From CAZPHU01 sp964419255 (lineage in GTDB: Bacteria; Fibrobacterota; Chitinivibrionia; Chitinivibrionales; CAYFVL01): a DNA stretch of 64,000 bases. The translations under genes were made by a program, and so were the position numbers. Positions within the stretch are counted from its first letter, which is position 1, and each line of letters begins with the position of its first letter. The stretch is taken from positions 1-64,000 of the forward strand of contig CAYQOU010000005.1 of assembly GCA_964419255.1 (NCBI GenBank), read 5' to 3'. Below the pieces are notes generated by a model. The model had not been told where the DNA came from and made no database searches. It saw only the letters and a list, made by a program, of their open reading frames with translations. Positions 52,443-60,234 of this stretch are shown here, one piece after another.

Positions 52443-53149
52443 GTTGCTCCTAGGTATATTTCTGCAACCTCAATTTAGCGATTTTGAGTGGAGGATTCGC
52501 GGAATACCTTGAAAGCAGATTGCTTCAACCCTTCTGCTCCTGGGGATGGTGCGAATCATCGCGAGAGAATCGCTCAATCAGGGTGTATCGTTTTTTTTTA
52601 AGATTGAGAGACAACCTGATTGCTACCTGATATCCGGCAGAGCCGGAGAATCAAGGAATCAGGAAACAATATCAAATAGTACGACAAAAAACATGCTTTT
52701 CCTCCCCGCCCTCCCGCTTCGGAGGGAGGATGGGTTCGTACACAAATCTAATGCGGGTCGCAATCTTCTCTGCTCATGGAAAAGCTCGAGTGAGCGACCG
52801 AAAAACCTGCCGGTAACGCTTTCGGGAAGCACGGGTGACTTTGTGCGTATCCCGCCAGTACTGTCGACTACGATACAGATCAGGCATGGAATATGCTTTA
52901 GTTTCCGGATGCATCTTTATTAAAGTATCTGATACGAAAGGATAAAATCAATACCAACGTAAATAATACCTGAAATGTAGCATCTGTATTACAAAAACCG
53001 ATGCGCAAAAGGATTTTTTTGTCCGTTTTGGTAGACTAACCGCTTGTGCACCTCAGCGCGGGAGCATCGAAGTAATCGCATGCACAAGTTATATTTTAGA
53101 GAGAAAGATCTGTGCAACGGCTTCGATCATATGCAATCTGGAGGTAATT
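52443..53149. other. Long intergenic region
   Basis: These 700 bp hold copy 7 of the dispersed repeat (52554-52577, extended back to about 52480) and a GC-rich hairpin (CCCTCC-CGCTTC-GGAGGG near 52708-52725). A frame of 125 codons (52546-52923) begins inside the repeat and looks random. The remainder looks noncoding. Confidence 0.5.
52554..52577 (-). repeat. Dispersed GCGATTCTC...GCGGCGA repeat, copy 7
   Basis: On the minus strand it reads GAGCGATTCTCTCGCGATGA with flanking CGCACCATCCCCAGGAGCAG. After that, AAGGGTTGAAGCAATCTG and GGTATTCCGCG align with copies 1 and 4, so the unit is about 95 bp. Confidence 0.75.
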
Positions 53150-53959
53150 ATGTCTGAAGAACTGCGGAATCACATAAAGGATTTTTCCGATCAGCAGCTG
53201 CTTGAACAATACACACAAAAGCAGAAAGAGTATACCGACGAGGCGATCGCTATAATGAAGGAAGAGTTGTCGCTTCGAAACATCAGCGATGAGCAAATTA
53301 TGCAGGCGAAGGCAACCTCCGAGAAGACTGCCCATATACACGACGTTCAGGATTTTGTCGCCTTCGAGCACTATTTCGACCGAACCGATCTTCTGCTGGC
53401 ACAGGCGATTCTGCGCGAGCGGGAAATACCTTTTATAATCGAAAGTGCGAGTTCTTCCGATACATTTCCGCTGGAGAGTGAATCAAATCGGCTGTTTATT
53501 CTGTATGTCCATAAGGATCACCTGGCGAAGGCCCACGAGGGAATAGAACACCATTTTGAGAAAGATGAAGGAGTGTATAAAATCAAATATGCATCCATCA
53601 AAGATCGGCTGAAGGCTTTTCAATTTCACGAGGTACGGTTTTCTGAGTCAGAAATGGAAGAAGAGGTAGATGTTTCGTTTACGCCCACAGAGGAAGGGCC
53701 TATCCTCGGGTACTGTAAACGATTGGAAGATGAGGCCGATCGGCTTGAGCAGGAGCAGGACAGAGTAGTGTTCAATTATGATAACCTGGACACTGTGTGC
53801 AATAAGCTAGGAAAGAAAAATACAAATTCGCTCACGCTCATGGATCTTTTGACCATAGTTGAGGTGCTTCAAATCTACTGCGATGAACCTAATTTTCCTC
53901 CACAGCTGGAGAAAGTGGCAGAAAATCTGCTTGATTTTCTGCAGACTCGCGCCGCATGA
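53150..53959 (+). CDS. Cytoplasmic protein with DUF2007-like middle, unknown function
   Basis: This 269-residue soluble protein is very acidic and has no signal. The N terminus is helical (LRNHIKDFSDQQLLEQYTQKQ). The middle (residues 65-135, YFDRTDLLLAQAILREREIP and following) has the form of a DUF2007 domain, a putative signal-transduction module that replaces or binds small ligands. The end is helical, with NSLTLMDLLTIVEVLQIYCDE. It is convergent with the next gene, with only 14 bp between stop codons. I do not recognise a full-length family. Confidence 0.65.
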   Translation: MSEELRNHIKDFSDQQLLEQYTQKQKEYTDEAIAIMKEELSLRNISDEQIMQAKATSEKTAHIHDVQDFVAFEHYFDRTDLLLAQAILREREIPFIIESASSSDTFPLESESNRLFILYVHKDHLAKAHEGIEHHFEKDEGVYKIKYASIKDRLKAFQFHEVRFSESEMEEEVDVSFTPTEEGPILGYCKRLEDEADRLEQEQDRVVFNYDNLDTVCNKLGKKNTNSLTLMDLLTIVEVLQIYCDEPNFPPQLEKVAENLLDFLQTRAA

Positions 53960-53973
53960 GTCACTGGCGCAGC

Positions 53974-55245
53974 CTAATGCGCCATTGTTATGTGTGCCCG
54001 TTTTGTGTACTCCGACAGGGTGGATGGGAAATCGTTCATAGGAATTCGTGCCAGAAGACCGGCACCTTTTGCTGTCGAGGCGAAAAGTATAAGTGTCTTG
54101 CAATCAAAGCTGGATTTTAATGCACGGGCAAGCAGAAACGTTTCTTTCTCCAGCGCGGAGCGCGAAACAGTTGTGGTTACGTAGCTCACCCGATACATCC
54201 CGTTTATCGGACCGACGGCATCCTCCAGTTTTCCGAACCGTTTGACGATAGTGCCGATCTCAAGTATATCCATACCGAATAACTCTTTCATCTTCTTCTC
54301 CGCCTCTCGGGCCTGAGAGTGCATGCCCGCACTCTTATACGCATTTATAAGCCCAAACCAGGCGTCTATATTGTATTGATTAAAGGAGAGGGCTACCCTA
54401 TAGAAGTTTATCGTCTTCATGAGATCCATCGCCTCGACTGCAGAATCCACATACATGGTTGATCGTGCCTTATGTATCGAGCTGACTGGCTCACGCCGGG
54501 GAGTCCTGGCACGCTTAGTTTGACTTTTTCCCTTTTTCTGAGTACCTGAAGACGATTTGGTGCCGCTACTTTTTTTTACCAAAACCGGTCCATCCGAGGC
54601 GATTTTAAAATCTTTATTTTGGTCGGCGTAGTACACAAGCGATGCAATAATGCCGAGCAGCAACACTACAAGCAGCAAACGGAAAACGACTCCGAATTTG
54701 CCCGGACCTTTTTTTACAGATGACGGCTGTATCAAGATGGAACCGCTTGGTTTTTTTTCTGTCGATCTGTGGGTTAAATGATTTGAGTTCTGTTTATGTT
54801 CCGGCGGTCTGGTGAAATCGTTTTCTGTCTTCTGCGAGTCCTGTTCAGAGGGTGATTCCGGCAAAGATTTCCCGGGTTTATCACCCTCGATAGGCACAGG
54901 TTCATCGGATATGGCCGCCTGCCGATTGGTGCTGTCGGGTTGGCGATCTTCGAAAGAGTCATTTTCCTGCCGCTCAGAAGCCTGCTCTTCTTCCGGTTGG
55001 GACGATACAGCCGTTTTTTGCTTCGACTCTTCCTCTATGCGTAGCTGGATGCCCATTTTCTTTAACCCGGCAATCTCGCGGGCGGCTTGTTCTCTGCTGA
55101 GACCATGGGAATAGACGAAAGGTGCATTGTCGATAAGCTGCAGCGCCTGTTGCAGGGAGATGGTGGGGTCCCGGGCGATATGCCGTGCCAAAACACTTCG
55201 TGCCCTCTTGGGCGGTACATGGGTTATGATAAGATTGTAGCTCAT
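53974..55245 (-). CDS. Membrane protein with L7/L12-like N-terminal domain and TPR-like C terminus
   Basis: This 423-residue protein begins with about 70 residues resembling the C-terminal domain of ribosomal protein L7/L12 (YNLIITHVPPKRARSVLARH, LQQALQLIDNAPFVYSHGLS, AGLKKMGIQLRIEE). It continues with a long polar linker rich in Ser, Glu and Gln, then one membrane helix (VVFRLLLVVLLLGIIASLVYY). A basic stretch (KKGKSQTKRARTPRR) and a helical, TPR-like domain (VALSFNQYNIDAWFGLINAY) follow. The last 90 residues are a mixed region. It has a TTG/ATG-type start at 55245 without a strong site. No function is known. Confidence 0.6.
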   Translation of the reverse strand: MSYNLIITHVPPKRARSVLARHIARDPTISLQQALQLIDNAPFVYSHGLSREQAAREIAGLKKMGIQLRIEEESKQKTAVSSQPEEEQASERQENDSFEDRQPDSTNRQAAISDEPVPIEGDKPGKSLPESPSEQDSQKTENDFTRPPEHKQNSNHLTHRSTEKKPSGSILIQPSSVKKGPGKFGVVFRLLLVVLLLGIIASLVYYADQNKDFKIASDGPVLVKKSSGTKSSSGTQKKGKSQTKRARTPRREPVSSIHKARSTMYVDSAVEAMDLMKTINFYRVALSFNQYNIDAWFGLINAYKSAGMHSQAREAEKKMKELFGMDILEIGTIVKRFGKLEDAVGPINGMYRVSYVTTTVSRSALEKETFLLARALKSSFDCKTLILFASTAKGAGLLARIPMNDFPSTLSEYTKRAHITMAH

Positions 55246-55409
55246 GATTTATTATAGATCAATTGTCTCCAGTTTTTCAATTTATTCCACGACAACACGC
55301 ATTTCTTGTCTACGGAAAAGATGCAGGCATCTTGACTCCACCATGTGACATAAGTCATATTATGGGATTACTTACTTTTGCAAAAGTCATATCGAAAGGG
55401 TACATATCC

Positions 55410-55505
55410 ATGGCGAATGTTAAAAAGCACAGAAAAGCAAAGATTGCCAAGCACAAGAGGAAAAAACGCAGGCGCTTGAATCGTCACAAGAAGCGTAAGG
55501 TATAA
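55410..55505 (+). CDS. AURKAIP1/COX24-type basic small protein
   Basis: This tiny protein has 31 residues, of which 19 are Lys or Arg. It begins MANVKKHRKAKIAKHKRKKR and ends NRHKKRKV. It matches the AURKAIP1/COX24 domain proteins, a bacterial relative of mitochondrial ribosomal protein mS38 found in Bacteroidetes and related phyla and probably binding the small ribosomal subunit. The site AAAGGG lies about ten bases before the ATG. A longer frame from 55263 does not fit the family. A strong terminator follows 61 bp after the stop, so it is a single-gene unit. Confidence 0.85.
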   Translation: MANVKKHRKAKIAKHKRKKRRRLNRHKKRKV

Positions 55506-55566
55506 TACACCCAAAGACGCTAAGCATATGCTTTTCCGAAAACGAATTTGTTTATGCCTTAAGAAG

Positions 55567-55600
55567 AAGGTGTGATCTCAGCGATCACACCTTTATTTTT
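55567..55600 (+). terminator. Terminator after the basic small-protein gene
   Basis: Stem AAGGTGTGATC/GATCACACCTT with a five-base loop, then TATTTTT. It lies between the small basic protein gene and recD2. Confidence 0.88.
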
Positions 55601-55620
55601 ATCTCCCCTCAAATCCTTCT

Positions 55621-57825
55621 ATGAACCGGTGCATGATGTCTGAAAACCATCCTCACACCTTTTCAGAACAGTTTGACGGTATCGTTGTGGATATCAGTTA
55701 TCGTAATGAAGAAACCGGCTTTGCAGTCGTACGATTACAGAGAGAAGAAGATGATACTGTCTGTACCTGTGTCGGCTCGATGCCGGCCATCGAACGGGGC
55801 GAGTCGATAAGGGTTCGAGGCCAGTGGCAAAATCACAAGCGATTCGGTGTTCAGTTTTCGCTGGCAGGTTATGAGCTTGTGCGTCCGACAACGATCAAGG
55901 GTATAACCATGCTGCTGGGCTCAGGCCTCATCCCCCATATCGGCCCCAACCGTGCCGAAAAGATTATCGAGACATTCGGGCAGCAAACCCTGATGATCCT
56001 GGATAAACATCCCCAAAGGCTTCTGGAAGTCAATGGGATCGGCAAGAAGACCCTGAAAGGCATTATTCGTGCATGGGAGAAGCAGAGTAAGATTCGGGAC
56101 CTGATGCTTTTTCTTCATGATTTTGGCATCGGCGTTTCGATGGTAACCAAGATCTATCGCACATATGGTCAGCAGTCAAAGGAGATCATCTCCAGAGATC
56201 CCTATTCTCTTATTGATGACATATGGGGAATCGGGTTTAAGAAAGCCGACGCCATTGCCCAGAAACTGGGTGCACGGCATGACTCATATCGCCGGATAAA
56301 GGCCGGTATCATTTTTCTTCTCAAGGAAGCTTCTGGAAACGGTCATGTCTATCTGCCGCGTGATCATATTGTGGAATCCGCAACCGCGCTTCTGGAGGTG
56401 AATAAGGAGAAAGTCATCTACTCTCTGGATCATGCTGCCGGGGAAAAAGTAATCATAAATGAACATGATCGAATATATCTTAAAGAGTTTTACTATGCGG
56501 AGTGTGCGGTTGCATCCACCCTCAGCCGCAGGGCTAAAAAAAGCCCAAACTTTGGTTGCCTTCCCGAACCGGTACTGGAGCGATGGATAGCGGGCTACAG
56601 TGCCAAAACAGGCTGGCAGGGAGATGTCAGGCAGATTGAAGCGGTGAAAAATGCGATACAGAATCCTCTATTTTTACTCACCGGCGGTCCGGGAACGGGT
56701 AAAACAACCACCCTTCAGGTAGTCGTCTCATTTTTCCGGGAAAACAATATCCATGTGGTATTAGCTGCGCCCACCGGGCGGGCTGCCCAGAGGATGGGAA
56801 CTATATCAGGATTAAAGGCTAAGACGATTCATCGTCTTCTGGAATATAATCCTCGAAATACTGGTGAGAAGTTTGCCCGCAACGAGAAAAATCCGGTGAA
56901 AGCCGATGTGGTGATCATCGATGAATCATCCATGGTCGATTTGATGCTGATGCGTTCGTTTCTGTCCGCGTTGTCTTTTCAGACCAGACTGATTATGGTG
57001 GGCGACAGCAACCAGCTCCCCTCCGTCGGCGCCGGAAATGTATTGAAAGATATGATCGAAAGCGGACGGATACCGCACGTACGGCTTACCACCATTTTCA
57101 GACAGGCTGCAAAAAGCCGAATAGTTACGGCGGCGCATGAGATAATTCATGACATCGTGCCGAAGTTTTCCAACATGGCAGAGGAGAATTGTTTCTTCAT
57201 GTCCAGAGATGATCCGCAGGCCAGTCTTGACACGCTCATCGAGATTGCCACCCGACGCATCCCCGATCGATACGGCCTTAATCCGCTCAAAGACATACAG
57301 ATTCTTTCGCCGATGCATAAAGGGATATTGGGAACGCAGAACATAAACAGCATCATGCAAAACAGCATCAATCTCTCGGAGGATGGGCTGACGCATGGCA
57401 GCAGTCGTTTCCTGGTTGGAGATAAGGTGATGCAGATACAGAATAATTATGACACAGGTGTATTTAATGGGGATGTGGGGTTTATCACCGGTAAGTCCGG
57501 TGACGATTCGCTTCTGGTTGATTTTGACGGGAACGTGCTGACTTACGACAGGAAGAATCTGGATGAGCTTGAGCACGCATATTGCATAAGCATTCATAAG
57601 AGTCAGGGAAGCGAGTTTTCGGTCATAATTTTACCTCTGAGCACACAACATTTCGTCATGCTTCAACGAAATCTTCTGTACACTGCTATAACGAGAGCTC
57701 GTCTACTTTGCGTGCTCATTGGCTCACCACGTGCCCTCACACTTGCAGTGCGGAATAAGAATGCTGTCAAGCGATTTTCGCATTTGAAGCAGAAAATAAT
57801 GGATAATATATGTAACAGTTTATGA
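55621..57825 (+). CDS. recD2: RecD2-type ATP-dependent DNA helicase
   Basis: This 734-residue 5'-to-3' helicase of the RecD2 type is a stand-alone repair helicase not part of RecBCD. The N-terminal OB-like region (FDGIVVDISYRNEETGFAVV) and helix-hairpin-helix motifs (LIPHIGPNRAEKII, LLEVNGIGKKTLKGI, IWGIGFKKADAIA) are typical. The ATPase has Walker A GGPGTGKTTT (about residue 355), VVIIDESSMVD, VGDSNQLPSVGAGNVL, and the C-terminal SIHKSQGSEFSVIILP and LLYTAITRAR. No recB or recC is nearby, in line with RecD2. It lies between a terminator and tRNA-Arg. Confidence 0.95.
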   Translation: MNRCMMSENHPHTFSEQFDGIVVDISYRNEETGFAVVRLQREEDDTVCTCVGSMPAIERGESIRVRGQWQNHKRFGVQFSLAGYELVRPTTIKGITMLLGSGLIPHIGPNRAEKIIETFGQQTLMILDKHPQRLLEVNGIGKKTLKGIIRAWEKQSKIRDLMLFLHDFGIGVSMVTKIYRTYGQQSKEIISRDPYSLIDDIWGIGFKKADAIAQKLGARHDSYRRIKAGIIFLLKEASGNGHVYLPRDHIVESATALLEVNKEKVIYSLDHAAGEKVIINEHDRIYLKEFYYAECAVASTLSRRAKKSPNFGCLPEPVLERWIAGYSAKTGWQGDVRQIEAVKNAIQNPLFLLTGGPGTGKTTTLQVVVSFFRENNIHVVLAAPTGRAAQRMGTISGLKAKTIHRLLEYNPRNTGEKFARNEKNPVKADVVIIDESSMVDLMLMRSFLSALSFQTRLIMVGDSNQLPSVGAGNVLKDMIESGRIPHVRLTTIFRQAAKSRIVTAAHEIIHDIVPKFSNMAEENCFFMSRDDPQASLDTLIEIATRRIPDRYGLNPLKDIQILSPMHKGILGTQNINSIMQNSINLSEDGLTHGSSRFLVGDKVMQIQNNYDTGVFNGDVGFITGKSGDDSLLVDFDGNVLTYDRKNLDELEHAYCISIHKSQGSEFSVIILPLSTQHFVMLQRNLLYTAITRARLLCVLIGSPRALTLAVRNKNAVKRFSHLKQKIMDNICNSL

Positions 57826-57865
57826 ATAAACGGGTTTGACGCTGACGCAAAAGGTGTTTTTTTCT

Positions 57866-57893
57866 TTTACTTTTCTTCCATTAACTATATTAT
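57866..57893 (+). promoter_or_regulatory. Possible promoter for tRNA-Arg
   Basis: TTTACT and TATTAT are 16 bp apart, ending 11 bp before the tRNA. The region is AT-rich and offers other pairings, so the exact boxes are uncertain. Confidence 0.35.
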
Positions 57894-57904
57894 ATTGAAG
57901 CAAT

Positions 57905-57978
57905 GCGCCAGTAGCTCAGTTGGATAGAGCGTCGGCCTCCGGAGCCGAAGGTCGCGGGTTCGAATCCCTCCTGGCGTA
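57905..57978 (+). tRNA. tRNA-Arg (anticodon CCG)
   Basis: A 74-base cloverleaf. The acceptor stem is GCGCCAG/CTGGCGT (ends with G-U), the D arm GCTC...GAGC, the anticodon loop CTCCGGA with anticodon CCG on stem TCGGC/GCCGA, and the T arm GCGGG-TTCGAAT-CCCTC with one mismatch. CCA is not encoded. It reads CGG codons. The following protein-coding frame begins two bases after its discriminator. Confidence 0.93.
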
Positions 57979-57979
57979 A

Positions 57980-60194
57980 TTGAAAAATCAACCACCTGCA
58001 TATTTTTCGGAAGCGTCCATCCCTTTCACAAAGGGGGCCACTATCAAATACGATTCGCGTACCCATGGTATCTTTGAGGTCATAAAGCCGGTCTTCGAAG
58101 AAGATGAACTTCTTGACTCGGGGTTATTGGAGTCTGTAGTTAATTCGATGCTCAAAGAGGGCAAGCACTATTTCGCCATAGATCTTTCTGATCTTGACTA
58201 CATCTACTCCGATTCGATGAACAAGTTTCTTGCCATCAATCGAAGTGTAGAGGATGTAAACGGATGTTTTTCACTTTTGTCGCCGAATCAGCGGGTAGAG
58301 CAGATTCTGGAGCGCGCGGGTATACACAATTTCCTGCCGATCTATCAATCAGACTCCGATCTTATCCGCGCCTCTCAGGAGTTTATCCAACAGGCACCGG
58401 ATGTCGGAGCATCCCCTGATGCGGTCTCCCAGCATTCTGAGTTCGAAGATTTTCGCAACGAGATAGGCAACAGCATTCAGCTGGATGATGAACCGCCGCA
58501 GCCACAGTCTCGAGACAACTACCCGACACCGCCGCAGTCAAACAGGCCACCTGCAGCTCCTCGGCCTCAACCGCCACAGGGGCAACGTCCGACGCAACAA
58601 CCACCGCAGGGACAACGCCATCCGCGACCGCAGCAGCCGCCCGTGCCGCAGCAGGGATTTGCTCCTCAGCAGCAGCGCCCGGGTAGTCCCGGAGCAGGAA
58701 TGCCACCGCGCAGACCTCAGCCGCAGCAGCGCGGTACCGAATTCGTTCCTCCCAGACAGGCACCACAAGGGCCCGGCCGCCCGCAGGTGCCACCGCAGGC
58801 ACGGGGTGAAGGGTATGCACCGCCGCGAAAAGAGACACCTCCGCCTCCACCGCCTCCCCGCAGGGAGCCGACGCAGGTTCTGGATGACGACCGCCTGAAG
58901 AAGACCGATATCCTGGATGATGATGACATTCAGACCAAAAAGTCGTCCCCGGTTGGGGCTATCCTGGCGGTGGTGTTTGCTCTTGCCCTTATCGGTGGTG
59001 GCGTATACGTCTATCTTACTTTTATGGGTAACGGTGCAAAGTCCGCTGAGCAGACAGCATCGGCCGAAAATCCGTCCGCCGAAATGCCGCAAATGTCAAC
59101 AGAAACCGATTCGGCCGCCGCAGATACTGCACAGGCAGAGGCGGACGCCGAAGAGGAGAAAGAAGTTGCCAAAGAGGAGACCAAAAGCTCGCCTACCCGC
59201 ACGGCATCCACCCGACGCAGCAGCCGACCGACTTCCAGACGCTCAACGCCTCGCAGCACACCAACACGGTCAACGGCGTCAAGAAACAAAATCGTTATCT
59301 CCTCCACCCCCAGCGGTGCATCCGTTGTCGTCGATGGAAAAACCCGGGGAACTACGCCATACACCTGGGATAATCCTTCCGTGTATGGACAGGTACTGGT
59401 CAAAGTAGAAAAAGATGGCTATGAGGAAGGTTCCAAACGCATAGAGTATTCAGGGGGCACCTCCAGAGAGCATTTCGTTCTCGACGAGGCTGCACCGGAG
59501 CCTGAAGCCGAACCAAAATCGGAGTCGCAAATAGCCCGCTCTGAGCCGGCTCCATCGGCTGCACCCAGCAAACCGCAGCCAGAAAAGCAACAGGTAACGA
59601 CTCCGCCGCAGCCCAAGCCCGAGACCACACAACAGGCACCGGCTGCCTCGGCATCCACGCCGCCTTCGTCCAGCACGAACCAGTCGGCCTCGGCATCCAN
59701 NNNNNNNNNNNNNNNNNNNNNNNNNNNNNNNNNNNNNNNNNNNNNNNNNNNNNNNNNNNNNNNNNNNNNNNNNNNNNNNNNNNNNNNNNNNNNNNNNNNC
59801 GAACCAGTCGGCCTCGGCATCCACGCCGCCTTCGTCCAGCACGAACCAGTCGGCCTCGGCATCCACGCCGCCTTCGTCCAGCACGAACCAGTCGGCATCG
59901 GCATCCACGTCGCCTTCGTCCAGCCCGAGCCAGTCGGCTTCTGACCCCACGCCTGCCGCTTCGGCAAGCTCGGGGCAATCATCCGGAGAACCGGGAACGA
60001 TTTTCATCGCCTCGATTCCTCCCGTGGCGGAAGTCTACATGGACGGAAAAATGATCGGGAAAACAAATGTTGACAAGCTCAACATAAAATCCGGCACGCA
60101 CACCATGCGATTTGTCAAGGGTGCAAAAGAGGTCGAGAAGCAGATGACGTTCAAGCCAGGCGACAACCCTTCGCAGATGGTTCGTATACCGTAG
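57980..60194 (+). CDS. STAS/PEGA membrane protein interrupted by an assembly gap
   Basis: From the N terminus it has a STAS domain (YFAIDLSDLDYIYSDSMNKF, about residues 70-125), a Pro/Gln/Arg-rich disordered stretch (about 170-300), one membrane helix (VGAILAVVFALALIGGGVYVY), an acidic part, a Ser/Arg-rich part, and a PEGA domain (VISSTPSGASVVVDGKTRGT). A 14-residue repeat (TNQSASASTPPSSS) follows, and a second PEGA-like domain (IFIASIPPVAEVYMDGKMIG) ends the protein. The frame breaks at the 100-N gap (59700-59799) and resumes one base shifted, stopping at 60194. The inserted Ns are therefore the wrong length and the gene is one unit, not two. The start is a TTG two bases after tRNA-Arg, with no ribosome binding site. 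The STAS part faces the cytoplasm and the PEGA parts the other side. Confidence 0.8.
59645..59941 (+). repeat. 42-nt tandem repeat with a 100-N gap
   Basis: The unit ACGAACCAGTCGGCCTCGGC followed by ATCCACGCCGCCTTCGTCCAGC encodes the 14-residue TNQSASASTPPSSS. One copy and a part lie before the run of exactly 100 N at 59700-59799, and about three copies (the last diverged) lie after it. The flanking phase shows that 18 + 42n bases are missing, so the N run is a place holder. Confidence 0.92.
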
Positions 60195-60234
60195 CAGAGC
60201 GTATCAGAAGGTTAGCCTACACTTTTTAGTTTCT

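Noticed and set aside
7060..52577. The dispersed repeat as a CRISPR array
   Set aside because: Copies are kilobases apart, in both orientations, and vary in sequence; no regular spacing and no cas genes are present.
52546..52923. Plus-strand frame of 125 codons
   Set aside because: It begins inside a dispersed repeat, has no binding site and its composition looks random.
57831..57841. TTGACG as the -35 box of the tRNA-Arg promoter
   Set aside because: It is 44 bp from the nearest TATATT box, too far for a sigma-70 promoter.
59800..59944. Reading frame EPVGLGIHAAFVQH after the N gap as the end of the STAS/PEGA protein
   Set aside because: The frame is an artefact of the 100-N gap. The frame shifted by one restores the TNQSASAS repeat and reaches a PEGA domain.
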